A stretch of 64,000 nt of DNA from Pseudomonas argentinensis. GTDB taxonomy: Bacteria; Pseudomonadota; Gammaproteobacteria; Pseudomonadales; Pseudomonadaceae. Below, one piece after another: positions 8,988-20,100 of the stretch. Both the position numbers and the translations under genes were made by a program. The DNA is taken from the NCBI RefSeq assembly GCF_001839655.2, contig NZ_CP056087.1, positions 2,976,001 through 3,040,000 on the forward strand, written 5' to 3'. The notes below the pieces were generated by a model that ran no database searches, was not told where the DNA came from, and saw only the letters and a list, made by a program, of their open reading frames with translations. Positions within the stretch are counted from its first letter, which is position 1, and the number at the start of each line of letters is the position of its first letter.

Positions 8988-10729
8988 GTACCTTCAAGCC
9001 GGCAGTCTGGCCGCGCAAGCTGCGCTCCACCGAATGGTTCGGCGGCAACTCGCGGGATCATATCTACCACCGCAGCTGGATGAAGAACCAGGGCCTGCCG
9101 GCCGACCTGTTCGACGGCCGCCCGGTGATCGGCATCTGCAACACCTGGTCGCAGCTCACCCCGTGCAACGCCCACCTGCGGGATCTGGCCGAGCGGGTCA
9201 AGCACGGCATTTACGAGGCCGGGGGCCTGCCGCTGGAGTTTCCGGTGTTCTCGGCTGGGGAAAGTTCGCTGCGCCCGACCGCGATGATGTACCGCAACCT
9301 GGCGGCGATGGACGTCGAGGAGGCGCTGCGCGCCAACCCGCTGGACGGCGTGGTGCTGCTGGCCGGTTGCGACAAGACCACCCCGGCGCTGTTGATGGGC
9401 GCGGCCAGTGTCGACATTCCGGCCATCGTGGTGTCCGGCGGGCCGATGCTCAATGGCTGGTTCCGCGGCGAGCGGGTCGGCTCGGGTACCGCGCTGTGGC
9501 AGATGTCCGAAGACATCAAGGCCGGCAAGATGAGCCGCGAGGACTTTCTCGAGGCCGAGCAGTCGATGTCGCGCTCGCCCGGCTCGTGCAACACCATGGG
9601 CACCGCCAGCACCATGGCCAGCATGGCCGAGGCGCTGGGCATGGCACTGTCCGGCAATGCGGCGATTCCGGCGGTGGACAGCCGCCGCCGGGTCATGGCG
9701 CACCTGACCGGGCGGCGCATCGTGCAGATGGTCAAGGACGACCTGAAACCGTCCGACATCATGACCCGCCAGGCCTTCGAGAACGCCATCCGCGTCAACG
9801 GCAGCATCGGCGGCTCGACCAACGCGGTGATCCACCTCTTGGCCATCGCCGGCCGTGTCGGCGTCGACCTGACCCTGGATGACTGGGACCGCCTCGGCCA
9901 GGACATCCCGACCATCGTCAACCTGATGCCCTCGGGCAAATACCTGATGGAAGAGTTCTTCTACGCCGGTGGCCTGCCGGTGGTGATCCGCATGCTCGGC
10001 GAGGGCGGCAAGCTGCACAAGGGCGCGCTGACCGTCTCCGGGGAAACCATCTGGGAGGAGGTCAAGGGCGTTCGCAACTGGAACGAGGACGTGATCCGCC
10101 CCGTCGACAAGGCGCTCACCGCCAAGGGCGGTATCGCCGTGCTGCGCGGCAACCTGGCGCCCCGCGGGGCGGTACTCAAGCCGTCGGCCGCATCAAAGCA
10201 CCTGATGCAGCACCGTGGCCGCGCCGTGGTGTTCGAGGACATCGACGACTACAAGGCGAAGATCAACGACGAAAGTCTGGATATCGACGAACACTGCGTG
10301 ATGGTGCTGAAGAACTGTGGCCCGCGCGGTTATCCGGGCATGGCCGAGGTCGGCAACATGGGCCTGCCGCCCAAGGTGCTGCGCAAGGGCATCACCGACA
10401 TGGTGCGCATCTCCGATGCGCGCATGTCCGGCACCGCCTACGGCACCGTAGTGCTGCACACCACGCCGGAAGCGGCGGCCGGCGGCCCGCTGGCGGTGGT
10501 GCGCGATGGCGACATGATCGAACTCGACGTGGAGGCGCGGCGTATCCACCTGGATATTCCCGATGAGGAGCTGCGCCAGCGTCTGGCCGAATGGCAGCCC
10601 ACCGTCGAGGCGCCGACCAGTGGCTATATCAAGCTGTTCCACGACCACGTCGAGGGCGCCGACAGTGGGGCGGACTTCGACTTCCTCAAGGGCTGCCGCG
10701 GCGCCGGTATTCCCAAGGACAGCCATTGA
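8984..10729 (+). CDS. IlvD/Edd-family sugar-acid dehydratase, L-arabinonate/D-galactonate type
   Basis: A 581-residue member of the IlvD/Edd family that, read by eye, closely follows the characterised Rhizobium L-arabinonate dehydratase along its whole length. That enzyme also takes D-galactonate and D-fuconate. The [2Fe-2S] ligands are visible: Cys61 (TPCNAH), Cys129 (GCDKTT) and Cys202 (SCNTMG), with catalytic Lys131 beside Cys129. It dehydrates an aldonate to a 2-keto-3-deoxy acid. The ATG at 8984 overlaps the SDR stop (ATGA) and is preferred over an in-frame TTG at 8978. With a KDGal kinase next door rather than a keto-deoxy-arabonate dehydratase, galactonate is the favoured physiological substrate. 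Confidence 0.92.
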   Translation: MSTFKPAVWPRKLRSTEWFGGNSRDHIYHRSWMKNQGLPADLFDGRPVIGICNTWSQLTPCNAHLRDLAERVKHGIYEAGGLPLEFPVFSAGESSLRPTAMMYRNLAAMDVEEALRANPLDGVVLLAGCDKTTPALLMGAASVDIPAIVVSGGPMLNGWFRGERVGSGTALWQMSEDIKAGKMSREDFLEAEQSMSRSPGSCNTMGTASTMASMAEALGMALSGNAAIPAVDSRRRVMAHLTGRRIVQMVKDDLKPSDIMTRQAFENAIRVNGSIGGSTNAVIHLLAIAGRVGVDLTLDDWDRLGQDIPTIVNLMPSGKYLMEEFFYAGGLPVVIRMLGEGGKLHKGALTVSGETIWEEVKGVRNWNEDVIRPVDKALTAKGGIAVLRGNLAPRGAVLKPSAASKHLMQHRGRAVVFEDIDDYKAKINDESLDIDEHCVMVLKNCGPRGYPGMAEVGNMGLPPKVLRKGITDMVRISDARMSGTAYGTVVLHTTPEAAAGGPLAVVRDGDMIELDVEARRIHLDIPDEELRQRLAEWQPTVEAPTSGYIKLFHDHVEGADSGADFDFLKGCRGAGIPKDSH

Positions 10730-10746
10730 GCGGAAGAGGACAGCAC

Positions 10747-11652
10747 ATGAGCGAGGTCAGCTGGATCGCCGTCGACTGGGGCACCACGCAATTGCGCGCC
10801 TGGGCAATATCGGCGGGCGGCGAGGTGCTGCAGCGTGGCGCCTCGGCGCGTGGTATGGGCAGCTTGGCGCCGGATCAGTTCGAGGCGGCTTTGCTCGAGC
10901 TGATCGACGGCTGGCTGTCTGGCGATAAGGTCACCGAGGTGGTGGCCTGCGGCATGGTCGGTGCGCGCCAGGGCTGGTGTGAAGCGCCCTATGCCGAGGT
11001 GCCCTGCGCCCCCCAGGCCATGGCGCGGGTGATCAGGCCGCAAGTGAGCGATACGCGGATGCGCGTGTCAATCATCCCCGGGCTCTGCCAGCGCGCGCCG
11101 GCCGATGTGCTGCGCGGTGAGGAAACCCAGATCGCCGGTCTGCTGGCGGTGCAGCCGGACTATCACGGCCTGGTCTGCCTGCCCGGTACCCACAGCAAAT
11201 GGGCCGAGGTGGGCGAGGGCCAGGTGTTGGGCTTCCAGACCTTCATGACCGGCGAGCTGTTCGCGCTGCTTAGCGGGCAGTCGGTGCTGCGTCATGGCAT
11301 GCGCGGTGATCAGCCCCTGGATTGGTCGGCCTTCGAATTGGGCCTGCGCGCCGCCACCGAGCGCCCGTTGCTGGGCGCCTTGTTCGGCCTGCGTGCCGAA
11401 GGCCTGCTCGAAGGTCTGGCCCCGGCCGCGGCCTGGGCGCGCCTGTCGGGGTTGCTGATCGGCCAGGAGCTGAGGGGATTGCCTGAACGCTGGCAGGGCC
11501 TGCCGGTCTGTGTAATCGGTGATGGCGAAGCGGCCGAGCGCTATCGCCATGCACTGGCGACTCTGAACCTCTCGGCCCGGACCCTGGACGCCGAGCGGGT
11601 CACCCTGGCCGGCCTGGCGGCCGCCCACCGGCACATTCGAGGAGGCACCTAG
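10747..11652 (+). CDS. dgoK: 2-dehydro-3-deoxygalactonokinase
   Basis: A 301-residue protein of the DgoK family (usual length about 290-310). The N-terminal AVDWGTTQLRAW (about residues 7-18) is the phosphate-binding loop of this ASKHA-like kinase group, and LPGTHSKW in mid-protein is a family landmark. It phosphorylates 2-keto-3-deoxygalactonate to KDPGal. AGAGGA sits seven bases before the chosen ATG; the frame is open upstream into the dehydratase gene, but that part is not family-like. It lies 17 bases after the dehydratase. The aldolase DgoA, usually adjacent to dgoK, is not found here. Confidence 0.9.
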   Translation: MSEVSWIAVDWGTTQLRAWAISAGGEVLQRGASARGMGSLAPDQFEAALLELIDGWLSGDKVTEVVACGMVGARQGWCEAPYAEVPCAPQAMARVIRPQVSDTRMRVSIIPGLCQRAPADVLRGEETQIAGLLAVQPDYHGLVCLPGTHSKWAEVGEGQVLGFQTFMTGELFALLSGQSVLRHGMRGDQPLDWSAFELGLRAATERPLLGALFGLRAEGLLEGLAPAAAWARLSGLLIGQELRGLPERWQGLPVCVIGDGEAAERYRHALATLNLSARTLDAERVTLAGLAAAHRHIRGGT

Positions 11653-11654
11653 AC

Positions 11655-12542
11655 ATGACTGCGACCCCCCACGGCAGCACCGCTGCGCGTATCGCCGACT
11701 CGCGGGCCTGCACCCTGGGCGAGGGCGTGTTCTGGCACCCGCAGCGCGAGCAGCTGTTCTGGTTCGATATCCTCGGCAAGCGCCTGCTCAGCCAGCAGAA
11801 TGGCCAGCCGCTGGAATGGGCGCTCGGCGAGCGTGCCTCGGCCGCCGGCTGGATCGACAGCGATCGCCTGCTGATGGCCAGCGAAACCGCCTTGTCGATC
11901 TTCGATTTGCGCAGTGGCGCCCGTGAGCAGGTTTGCCCGCTGGAGGCGAACAACCCGCTGACCCGTTCCAATGATGGCCGCGCTGACCCCTGGGGCGGTT
12001 TCTGGATCGGCACCATGGGCCTCGAGGCCCTGCCCCAGGCGGGCGCCATCTACCGTTATTACCGGGGCGAACTGCGCCGGCTGTTCGCCGATATCACCAT
12101 CACCAACGCCATCTGTTTTTCTCCGGACCGGCGCTTCGCCTATTTCGCCGACACGGCCCGTCAGCAGATCTGGCGCCAGCCGCTGGACGAATTGCACGGC
12201 TGGCCGAGCGGTGAGGCGCAACCCTTTATCGACGGCCGCGTGGCCAACCTGAATCCCGATGGTGCCGTGGTCGACGCCCAGGGCCGGCTGTGGAGCGCGC
12301 AGTGGGGCGCCTCGCGGGTCGCCTGTTACGACAGCAATGGCCAGTTCCTGCAGGCCGTGGCGTTTCCCGCCTCGCAGATATCCTGCCCGGCATTCGGTGG
12401 GCCCGATCTGTCGACGCTGTTCGCCACCTCGGCGCGCGACGGCCTGGAGGACGATCAGCTCGCCGCCGAAGCCCATGCCGGCAAGCTGTTCGCGGTGGAA
12501 GTGCCGGCCCAGGGCCAGGCCGAACATCGGGTAGTGCTCTAG
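11655..12542 (+). CDS. SMP-30/gluconolactonase-family sugar lactonase
   Basis: A 295-residue six-bladed propeller hydrolase of the SMP-30/regucalcin family. The expected metal ligands are visible: Glu23 in LGEGVFWHP, an Asn in ITNAICFSPD and an Asp in NPDGAVVD. RSNDGRADPWGGFWIGTM is the family's most conserved stretch. It would hydrolyse the aldonolactone made by the SDR dehydrogenase to the free aldonate before dehydration. It starts two bases after the dgoK stop, with GGAGG just before it inside dgoK, so it belongs to the same operon. The precise lactone is inferred from context. Confidence 0.9.
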   Translation: MTATPHGSTAARIADSRACTLGEGVFWHPQREQLFWFDILGKRLLSQQNGQPLEWALGERASAAGWIDSDRLLMASETALSIFDLRSGAREQVCPLEANNPLTRSNDGRADPWGGFWIGTMGLEALPQAGAIYRYYRGELRRLFADITITNAICFSPDRRFAYFADTARQQIWRQPLDELHGWPSGEAQPFIDGRVANLNPDGAVVDAQGRLWSAQWGASRVACYDSNGQFLQAVAFPASQISCPAFGGPDLSTLFATSARDGLEDDQLAAEAHAGKLFAVEVPAQGQAEHRVVL

Positions 12543-12738
12543 GCGCCTACCGCCGTTGGGGTAACACCAGGCAATACATCCGCTGCGCCTAGGGAGCCCG
12601 AAACAGAGCCGCTAGGGGTCTTCATCCGGTGCATTTGTCGCTTTAAAACATCTGTGGAGGTAAATAGCCGGTAAAGAGGCTTTGCTTCATGCCGAGGAGT
12701 GCTTATCGTTCACGCTCCTCACAGGAAGCGATTGGCTC

Positions 12739-13953
12739 ATGTCCGAAGTAAACACAACGTCCAGCACCCCATCCTCGAAACGTCAGTGGTTCATCGGTCT
12801 GCTCTTGCTGGCGTTGATCATCCTTCTGATCTGGTGGTTCTGGCCGGCCAAAAGCGCCCCGCAGGACATGCAGGGCTGGGGTTTCGACAACGTGCCGGTG
12901 CGCATCGCCCAGGTCGAATCCCGCGACTTTCCCATCGTGCTCAAGGCCCTGGGCACGGTCACCGCCTACAACACCGCCAATGTTCGCGCCCGCGTCGATG
13001 GCCAGTTGACCGAGGTGCTGTTCAAGGATGGCCAGCCGGTCAAGGCCGGTGACGTGCTGGTGCAGATCGACCCGCGGCCCTACCAGATCGCCCTGCAGCA
13101 GGCCCAGGGTACCCTGGCCGAAAACCAGGCCCAGCTGCGCGCCGCAGAAAAGGATCTGGCGCTGTATCGCGGCCTGTTCAAGGAAGACTCCATCGCCCGC
13201 CAGACCCTGGATACCCAGGAAGCGCTGGTCAACCAGTACCGCGGCACGCTGCAGAACAACCAGGCCGCCGTGGCCGAAGCCAAGCTGAACCTGGACTTCA
13301 CCAGGGTGCGCGCGCCCATCGATGGCCGCCTGGGCATTCGCCAGGTCGACCGGGGCAACCTGGTCGCATCCGGCGATACCGATCCCATCGTGGTCATCAC
13401 CCAGACGCTGCCGATCTCGGTGGTGTTCACCTTGCCCGAAGGCGAGCTGCCCGCCGTGCTGAAGCAGGTTCGCAGCGACCGCAAGCTGGTGGTGCAGGCC
13501 TGGGATCGCAGCGAGAAGCAGCAATTGGCCGAAGGCGTGCTGGAGAGCCTGGACAACCAGATCGACACCGCCACCGGCACGGTCAAGCTCAAGGCGCGCT
13601 TCGAGAACGCCGACGAGATGCTGTTCCCCAACCAGTTCGTCAATACCCGGCTGCAGGTCTCGGTACGCAATGACGCCCTGGTGGTGCCGGTGGCCGCCGT
13701 GCAGTTCGGCGCCAGCGGCACTTTCGCCTACGTGATCGATGGCGAGGACAAGGTTCAGGTACGCCAGATCAAGGTCGGTCCCAGTGATGGCGAGTTCACG
13801 GTGATCGAGGAGGGCGTCGCGGCTGACGAGCGCGTCGTGGTCGAGGGCACCGACCGCCTGCGCGAAGGCAACAAGGTGGAAGTGATCGGCCAGGGCACCA
13901 GCGAGCCGCCCGCCACCGGGGAAGCCGCCCCGCGGGTGCGTAGCGCTTCATGA
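12739..13953 (+). CDS. muxA: RND efflux adaptor (membrane fusion protein) MuxA
   Basis: A 404-residue periplasmic adaptor (HlyD/AcrA family) with one N-terminal membrane anchor (about residues 17-35) and no lipobox, followed by hairpin, lipoyl, beta-barrel and membrane-proximal domains. It bridges the RND pumps and the outer-membrane channel. One adaptor followed by two RND genes and an outer-membrane lipoprotein matches MuxABC-OpmB of P. aeruginosa and MdtABC of E. coli. AGGAAG at 12723-12728 supports ATG 12739; an in-frame TTG at 12682 lacks support. The stop overlaps the muxB ATG by the ATGA arrangement. Confidence 0.93.
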   Translation: MSEVNTTSSTPSSKRQWFIGLLLLALIILLIWWFWPAKSAPQDMQGWGFDNVPVRIAQVESRDFPIVLKALGTVTAYNTANVRARVDGQLTEVLFKDGQPVKAGDVLVQIDPRPYQIALQQAQGTLAENQAQLRAAEKDLALYRGLFKEDSIARQTLDTQEALVNQYRGTLQNNQAAVAEAKLNLDFTRVRAPIDGRLGIRQVDRGNLVASGDTDPIVVITQTLPISVVFTLPEGELPAVLKQVRSDRKLVVQAWDRSEKQQLAEGVLESLDNQIDTATGTVKLKARFENADEMLFPNQFVNTRLQVSVRNDALVVPVAAVQFGASGTFAYVIDGEDKVQVRQIKVGPSDGEFTVIEEGVAADERVVVEGTDRLREGNKVEVIGQGTSEPPATGEAAPRVRSAS

Positions 13954-16900
13954 ACGTCTCGCGCCTGTTCATCCTGCGACCGGTCGCCACCACGCTGATC
14001 ATGCTGGCGATCTTCCTCAGTGGCGTGATCGCCTACCGGCTGTTGCCGGTGTCGGCGCTGCCCGAGGTGGATTACCCGACCATCCGGGTGATGACCCTCT
14101 ATCCGGGCGCCAGCCCCGACGTGATGACCAGCGCGGTGACCGCGCCGCTGGAGCGCCAGTTCGGGCAGATGGCCGGCCTCCAGCAGCTGTCGTCGACCAG
14201 CTCCGGTGGTGCCTCGGTGATCACCCTGCGCTTCAACCTCGAGGTGCAGCTGGATGTCGCCGAGCAGGAAGTGCAGGCCGCCATCAATGGCGCCACCAAC
14301 CTGTTGCCCAACGACTTGCCGGCGCCGCCGGTGTACAGCAAGGTCAACCCGGCGGACACGCCGGTGCTGACCCTGGCGGTGACCTCCAGGGAATTGCCGT
14401 TGCCCCAGGTCAATGACCTGGTCGACACCCGCCTGGCCCAGAAGCTGGCGCAAACCACCGGGGTCGGCCTGGTGTCGCTTGCCGGCGGCCAGCGCCCGGC
14501 GGTGCGCATCCGCGTCAACCCCGAGGCCCTGGCGGCCTACGGCCTGAACCTCTCCGACGTGCGCACGCTGGTCAACGCCAGCAACGTCAACCAGCCCAAG
14601 GGCAACTTCGACGGCCCGACGCGGGTGGCCCAGCTCGACGCCAACGACCAGTTGCGTTCGGCCGACGAATACCGCGAGCTGATCCTCACCTACGCCAATG
14701 GCGCGGCGCTGCGCCTGGGCGACGTGGCGCAAATCGTCGACGGCGCCGAGAACCAGCGCCTGGCCGCCTGGGCCAACCAGAACAGCGCAGTACTGGTCAA
14801 CGTGCAGCGCCAACCGGGCGCCAACGTCATCGACGTGGTGGACCGCATCCAGACCCTGCTGCCCAACCTGACCCAGGGCCTGCCGGCCAGCGTCGAGGTG
14901 ACGGTGCTCACCGACCGCACCCAGACCATCCGCGCTGCGGTGCGTGACGTGCAGCACGAGCTGATGCTGGCCATCGCCCTGGTGGTGATGGTCACCTTCC
15001 TGTTCCTGCGCAAGGTGTCGGCAACCCTGATTCCGTCGGTAGTGGTGCCGCTGTCGCTGATCGGCACCTTTGGCGTCATGTACCTGGCCGGCTTCACGGT
15101 CAACAACCTGACGCTGATGGCGCTGACCATTGCCACCGGTTTCGTGGTGGACGATGCCATCGTCATGCTGGAGAACATCGCCCGCCATCTTGAGGACGGC
15201 GAGACGCCGCTCAACGCCGCGCTCAAGGGCGCCCGGCAGATCGGCTTCACCCTGGTGTCGCTGACCCTGTCGCTGATCGCCGTGCTGATCCCGCTGCTGT
15301 TCATGGCCGATGTGGTGGGACGGCTGTTCCGCGAGTTCGCCATCACCCTGGCGGTGGCCATCCTGATTTCCCTGGTGATCTCCCTGACCCTCACGCCGAT
15401 GATGTGCGCGCGCCTGCTCAGGCACGAGCCGGAGGCGGAGCAGGGGCGCTTCTACCGTGGTGCCGGGGCCGTCATCGACGGCATGATCGAGCGCTATGCG
15501 GTGGGCCTGCGCTGGGTGCTGCGCCATCAGCCGCTGACCCTGCTGGTGGCCATCGGTACCATGGCGCTGACCGTGGTGCTGTACCTGGCGGTGCCCAAGG
15601 GCTTCTTCCCGGTGCAGGACACCGGGGTGATCCAGGGCATTTCCGAGGCGCCGCAATCGATTTCCTTCAGCGCCATGAGCGAGCGCCAGCAGCGCCTGGC
15701 CGATGTGATCCTCAAGGACCCGGCGGTGGCCAGCCTGTCGTCCTACATAGGCGTCGACGGCGACAACCCGACGCTCAATAGCGGGCGCATGCTGATCAAC
15801 CTCAAGCCCCATGCCGAGCGTGACGTCAGTGCCAGCGAAGTGATCGAGCGGCTGCGCCCGGAGCTGAGCAAGCTCGCCGGTATCGAGCTGTTCATGCAGC
15901 CGGTGCAGGACCTTTCCATCGAGGACCGGGTCAGCCGTACCCAGTTCCAGTTCAGCCTGGAGTCGCCGGATCCGGCCCTGCTGGAAACCTGGTCGGCCAA
16001 GCTGGTCGAGGCGCTGCGCCAGCAGCCCGAGCTCAGCGACGTGACCAGCGATCTGCAGAGCCGCGGCCTGCAGGTGTACCTGAACATCGACCGCGACATG
16101 GCCGGGCGCCTGGGGGTGAGCGTCGCCAATATCGACGATGCGCTGTACGACGCCTTCGGCCAGCGGCAGATCTCCACCATCTACACCCAGGCCAGCCAGT
16201 ACCGCGTGGTGCTGGAAAGCGCCAATGGCGGCAGCATCGGCCCGGCCGCGCTGCGCCAGATCCATGTGGCTACCGCCGACGGTGACCAGGTGCCCCTGTC
16301 GTCCCTGGCCCGGGTCGAGGAGCGCGCAGCGAGCCTGTTGATCAACCATATCGGCCAGTTCCCGGCGGCCACGCTGTCGTTCAACCTCAGCCCCGGCGTC
16401 GCCCTGGGCGATGCGGTGGCAGTGATCGAACGGGTGCAGCAGGAGATCGAGATGCCGGTCAGTGTGCAGATCAATTTCCAGGGCGCCGCCGAGGCCTTCC
16501 GCGCCTCGCTGTCGTCGACCCTGCTGCTGATCCTCGCCGCCATCGTGACCATGTACATCGTGCTCGGCGTGCTCTACGAGAGCTACATCCACCCGGTCAC
16601 CATCCTCTCGACCTTGCCGTCGGCGGGTGTGGGTGCCTTGCTGGCGCTGCTGCTGACCGGCAACGACCTGGGGCTGATCGCGATCATCGGCATCATCCTG
16701 CTGATCGGCATCGTCAAGAAGAACGCCATCATGATGATCGACTTCGCCCTCGACGCCGAGCGCCACCAGGGCATGACGCCCCATGACGCCATCTACCAGG
16801 CGGCGCTGCTGCGCTTCCGGCCGATCCTGATGACCACCCTGGCGGCACTGTTCGGCGCCATCCCGCTGATGCTCGCCTCGGGCTCCGGCGCCGAGCTGCG

Positions 16901-17042
16901 CCAGCCCCTGGGCCTGGTGATGGTTGGCGGCCTGCTGCTCAGCCAGATCCTCACGCTGTTTACCACCCCGGTGATCTACCTGTACTTCGACCGCCTGGCG
17001 CGGCGCTTCAGCGGCCGCAGCGCGGCGGGGGTAGCGGTATGA
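13950..17042 (+). CDS. muxB: RND efflux pump subunit MuxB
   Basis: A 1030-residue RND inner-membrane pump with 12 expected membrane spans and two large periplasmic loops. It begins [15 protein letters not shown], typical of MdtB-type pumps, and has the conserved [12 protein letters not shown] segment in the TM4 region. In the Mux/Mdt systems this subunit forms a heterotrimer with MuxC to extrude drugs such as novobiocin and macrolides using the proton gradient. It is coupled to muxA by an ATGA overlap. A hairpin-forming repeat occupies the 100 bases between it and muxC. Confidence 0.93.
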   Translation: MNVSRLFILRPVATTLIMLAIFLSGVIAYRLLPVSALPEVDYPTIRVMTLYPGASPDVMTSAVTAPLERQFGQMAGLQQLSSTSSGGASVITLRFNLEVQLDVAEQEVQAAINGATNLLPNDLPAPPVYSKVNPADTPVLTLAVTSRELPLPQVNDLVDTRLAQKLAQTTGVGLVSLAGGQRPAVRIRVNPEALAAYGLNLSDVRTLVNASNVNQPKGNFDGPTRVAQLDANDQLRSADEYRELILTYANGAALRLGDVAQIVDGAENQRLAAWANQNSAVLVNVQRQPGANVIDVVDRIQTLLPNLTQGLPASVEVTVLTDRTQTIRAAVRDVQHELMLAIALVVMVTFLFLRKVSATLIPSVVVPLSLIGTFGVMYLAGFTVNNLTLMALTIATGFVVDDAIVMLENIARHLEDGETPLNAALKGARQIGFTLVSLTLSLIAVLIPLLFMADVVGRLFREFAITLAVAILISLVISLTLTPMMCARLLRHEPEAEQGRFYRGAGAVIDGMIERYAVGLRWVLRHQPLTLLVAIGTMALTVVLYLAVPKGFFPVQDTGVIQGISEAPQSISFSAMSERQQRLADVILKDPAVASLSSYIGVDGDNPTLNSGRMLINLKPHAERDVSASEVIERLRPELSKLAGIELFMQPVQDLSIEDRVSRTQFQFSLESPDPALLETWSAKLVEALRQQPELSDVTSDLQSRGLQVYLNIDRDMAGRLGVSVANIDDALYDAFGQRQISTIYTQASQYRVVLESANGGSIGPAALRQIHVATADGDQVPLSSLARVEERAASLLINHIGQFPAATLSFNLSPGVALGDAVAVIERVQQEIEMPVSVQINFQGAAEAFRASLSSTLLLILAAIVTMYIVLGVLYESYIHPVTILSTLPSAGVGALLALLLTGNDLGLIAIIGIILLIGIVKKNAIMMIDFALDAERHQGMTPHDAIYQAALLRFRPILMTTLAALFGAIPLMLASGSGAELRQPLGLVMVGGLLLSQILTLFTTPVIYLYFDRLARRFSGRSAAGVAV

Positions 17043-17043
17043 G

Positions 17044-17140
17044 CGGCAAGTTCCAAGCGGCAAGCCGCAAGTTGAAGACGTGCCGCAGCGGGGCCTTTGC
17101 TTCTCGCTTGCAACTTGAAGCTTGTGGCTTGTGGCTGCCT
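17044..17140. repeat. AAGCTTG-rich imperfect hairpin repeat between muxB and muxC
   Basis: The left arm CAAGCGGCAAGCCGCAAGTTG pairs imperfectly with the right arm (CAACTTGAAGCTTGTGGCTTG), 17 of 21 positions, around a loop of about 35 bases. The same sequence style recurs between sucB and lpdG at 34640-34714. It fills the only sizeable gap in the mux operon. It has no coding sense. Confidence 0.7.
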
Positions 17141-17142
17141 CT

Positions 17143-20100
17143 ATGAATCTTTCGGCACCCTTCATCCGCCGCCCGGTGGCCACGCTGTTGTTGAGCCTGG
17201 CGATCATGCTGCTCGGCGGCGTCAGCTTCGGCCTGCTGCCGGTGGCGCCGCTGCCGAACATGGACTTCCCGGTGATCACCGTACAGGCCAACCTGCCCGG
17301 GGCCAGCCCCCAGGTGATGGCGGCCACCGTGGCCACGCCGCTGGAGCGTTCCCTGGGCGCCATCGCCGGCGTCAGCCAGATGAACAGCAACAGCAGCCAG
17401 GGCAACACGCGGATCATGATCGAGTTCGATCTGGACCGTGACATCAACGCCGCGGCCCGCGAGGTGCAGGCGGCCATCAACGCCTCCCGGGAGCTGCTGC
17501 CCAGCGGCATGCGCAGCATGCCGACGTACCGCAAGATCAACCCGTCCCAGGCACCGATCATGGTGCTGTCGCTGACTTCCAGCGTGCTCGACAAGGGCCA
17601 GCTGTACGACGTGGCCTCGACCATCGTCGGCCAGAAGCTGTCCCAGGTCACCGGCGTCGGTGAGGTGCAGATCGGCGGCAGTTCGCTGCCGGCCGTGCGC
17701 GTGGCCCTGGAGCCGCGCCTGCTCGACCAGTACGGCGTGGCCCTGGACGATGTGCGTGCGACCATCGCCGCCGCCAACGCCAAGCGCCCCAAGGGGGCTG
17801 TGGAGGACGCCGAGCGCCACTGGCAGGTGCAGGCCAGCGACCAGCTCGAGCGCGCCGCCGACTACGTGCCGATGATCATTCGCTACCAGGACGGCGCGGC
17901 GATCCGCCTGGGCGATGTCGCCCAGGTCAGCGACGGCGTGCAGGACCGCTACAACAGTGGTTTCTACAACGACAAGCAGGCCGTGCTGGTGGTGGTGAAC
18001 CGGCAGAGCGGGGCGAATATCATCGAAACCGTGGCCGGGATCCGCGCCTTGCTGCCGGAGCTGCGCAGCGTGATTCCGGCCAGTGCCGACCTGGAAGTGG
18101 CCATGGACCGCTCGCCGGTGATCCGCGCCACCCTCAAGGAGGCCGAACACACCCTGCTGATCGCCGTGGTGCTGGTAATTCTGGTGGTGTTTGCCTTTCT
18201 GCGTCGCTGGCGCGCGGCGCTGATTCCTGCCCTGGCGGTGCCGGTGTCGCTGGTCGGCTCGTTCGCCGCCATGTACCTGTTGGGCTTTTCGCTGAACAAC
18301 CTGTCACTGATGGCGCTGATCATCGCCACCGGGCTGGTGGTGGACGACGCCATCGTCGTGCTGGAGAACATTTCCCGGCATATCGAGGCGGGCGAGACGC
18401 CCATGGCCGCTGCCTTCAAGGGCGCCCGCGAAGTGGGTTTCACGCTGCTGTCGATGAACGTCTCGCTGGTGGCGGTGTTCCTGTCCATCCTGTTCATGGG
18501 CGGGCTGGTGGAGCGCCTGTTCCGCGAGTTCTCCATCACCCTGGCGGTGGCCATCGTCATTTCCCTGCTGGTATCGCTGACGCTCACGCCGATGCTCTGC
18601 GCCCGCTGGCTCAAACCCGAGCCCAGGGAAGAAGCCCGTGAGCCGGGGCGGCTGGAGCGTATCGGTGCGCGCATCGTGCGCGGCTACGAACGCAGCCTGG
18701 ACTGGGCGCTGCGCCACTCGCTGCTGATGCTGATCAGCCTGTTCGCCACCATCGCCCTCAACGTGTTTCTGTTCGTCAGCGTGCCCAAGACCTTCATGCC
18801 CCAGCAGGACACCGGCCAACTGATGGGCTTCATTCGCGGCGACAACGGCCTGTCGTTCCAGGTCATGCAGCCGAAGATGGAAGCCTACCGCCGCGCGATT
18901 CTCGCCGACCCGGCGGTTGAGAGCGTGGCGGGCTTTATCGGCGGCAACAGCGGCATCAACAACGCCATCATCATCGTGCGCCTCAAGCCGATTGCCGAAC
19001 GTGATCTGTCGGCCCAGCAGGTGATCGACCGCCTGCGCAAGGAGGTGCCGAAGATTCCCGGTGGTCGGATGTTCCTGATGCCCGACCAGGACCTGCAGGT
19101 GGGCGGCCGCCAGGGGCGCAGCTCGGAAAACGAATACATGCTGATGTCCGGTGACCTGGACGCCCTGCGCGAATGGCTGCCCAAGGTGCGCGAGGCGCTG
19201 CGCGCATTGCCCGAGCTGACCGACATCGACGCCACCGAGGACGGCGGCGCGCCGCAGATTCGCCTGGTGGTCGACCGCGACGAGGCCAAGCGCCTGGGCG
19301 TGGACATGAGCCTGGTGACCGGTGTGCTCAACAATGCCTTCAGCCAGCGGCAGATCTCCACCATCTACGACAGCCTCAACCAGTACAGCGTGGTGATGGA
19401 AATCAACCCGCGCTACGCCCAGAGTCCCGAGGCCCTGAGGCAGATCCAGCTGATTACCGCGGACGGCGCGCGGGTGCCGCTGTCGGCCATCGCCCACTGG
19501 GAAAACAGCCTGGAAGATGATCGCATCAGCCACCAGGGCCAGTTTGCCGTGGAAAACATCGGCTTTTCCCTGGCCGAAGGCGTCAGCCTCGACCAGGCGA
19601 CCCGCGCCATCGACCGCGCCGTGGCACGCATCGCGCTGCCCACCGAGGTGCAGGGCACCCTGGGCGGCACCGGCGCGGCGTTCCAGAAGACCCAGGACAA
19701 CCAGCCGTGGATGATCCTGATGTCGCTGGTGGTGGTGTACATCGTGCTCGGCGTGCTTTACGAGAGCTACGTGCACCCGCTGACCATCCTCTCCACGTTG
19801 CCCTCGGCGGGCGTCGGTGCGCTCCTGGCGCTGCAGCTGCTCAACACCGAGTTCAGCCTGATCTCGCTGCTGGGGCTGTTCCTGCTGATCGGCGTGGTGA
19901 AGAAGAATGCCATTCTGATGATCGACCTGGCCCTGCAGCTCGAACGCCACGAGCACCTGAGCCCGGCCGAGTCGATCCGCCGTGCCTGCCTGCTGCGCTT
20001 CCGGCCGATCATGATGACCACCCTGGCGGCGCTGCTCGGCGCCTTGCCGCTGATGCTCGGCAGCGCCGAGGGCTCGGAAATGCGCCAGCCGCTGGGCATC

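Noticed and set aside
13755..17792. A 1345-codon open frame on the minus strand opposite muxA-muxC
   Set aside because: It is the antisense of highly conserved pump genes; stop codons are rare there because of GC-rich codon bias. The translation is low-complexity His/Gln/Arg-rich with no family features.
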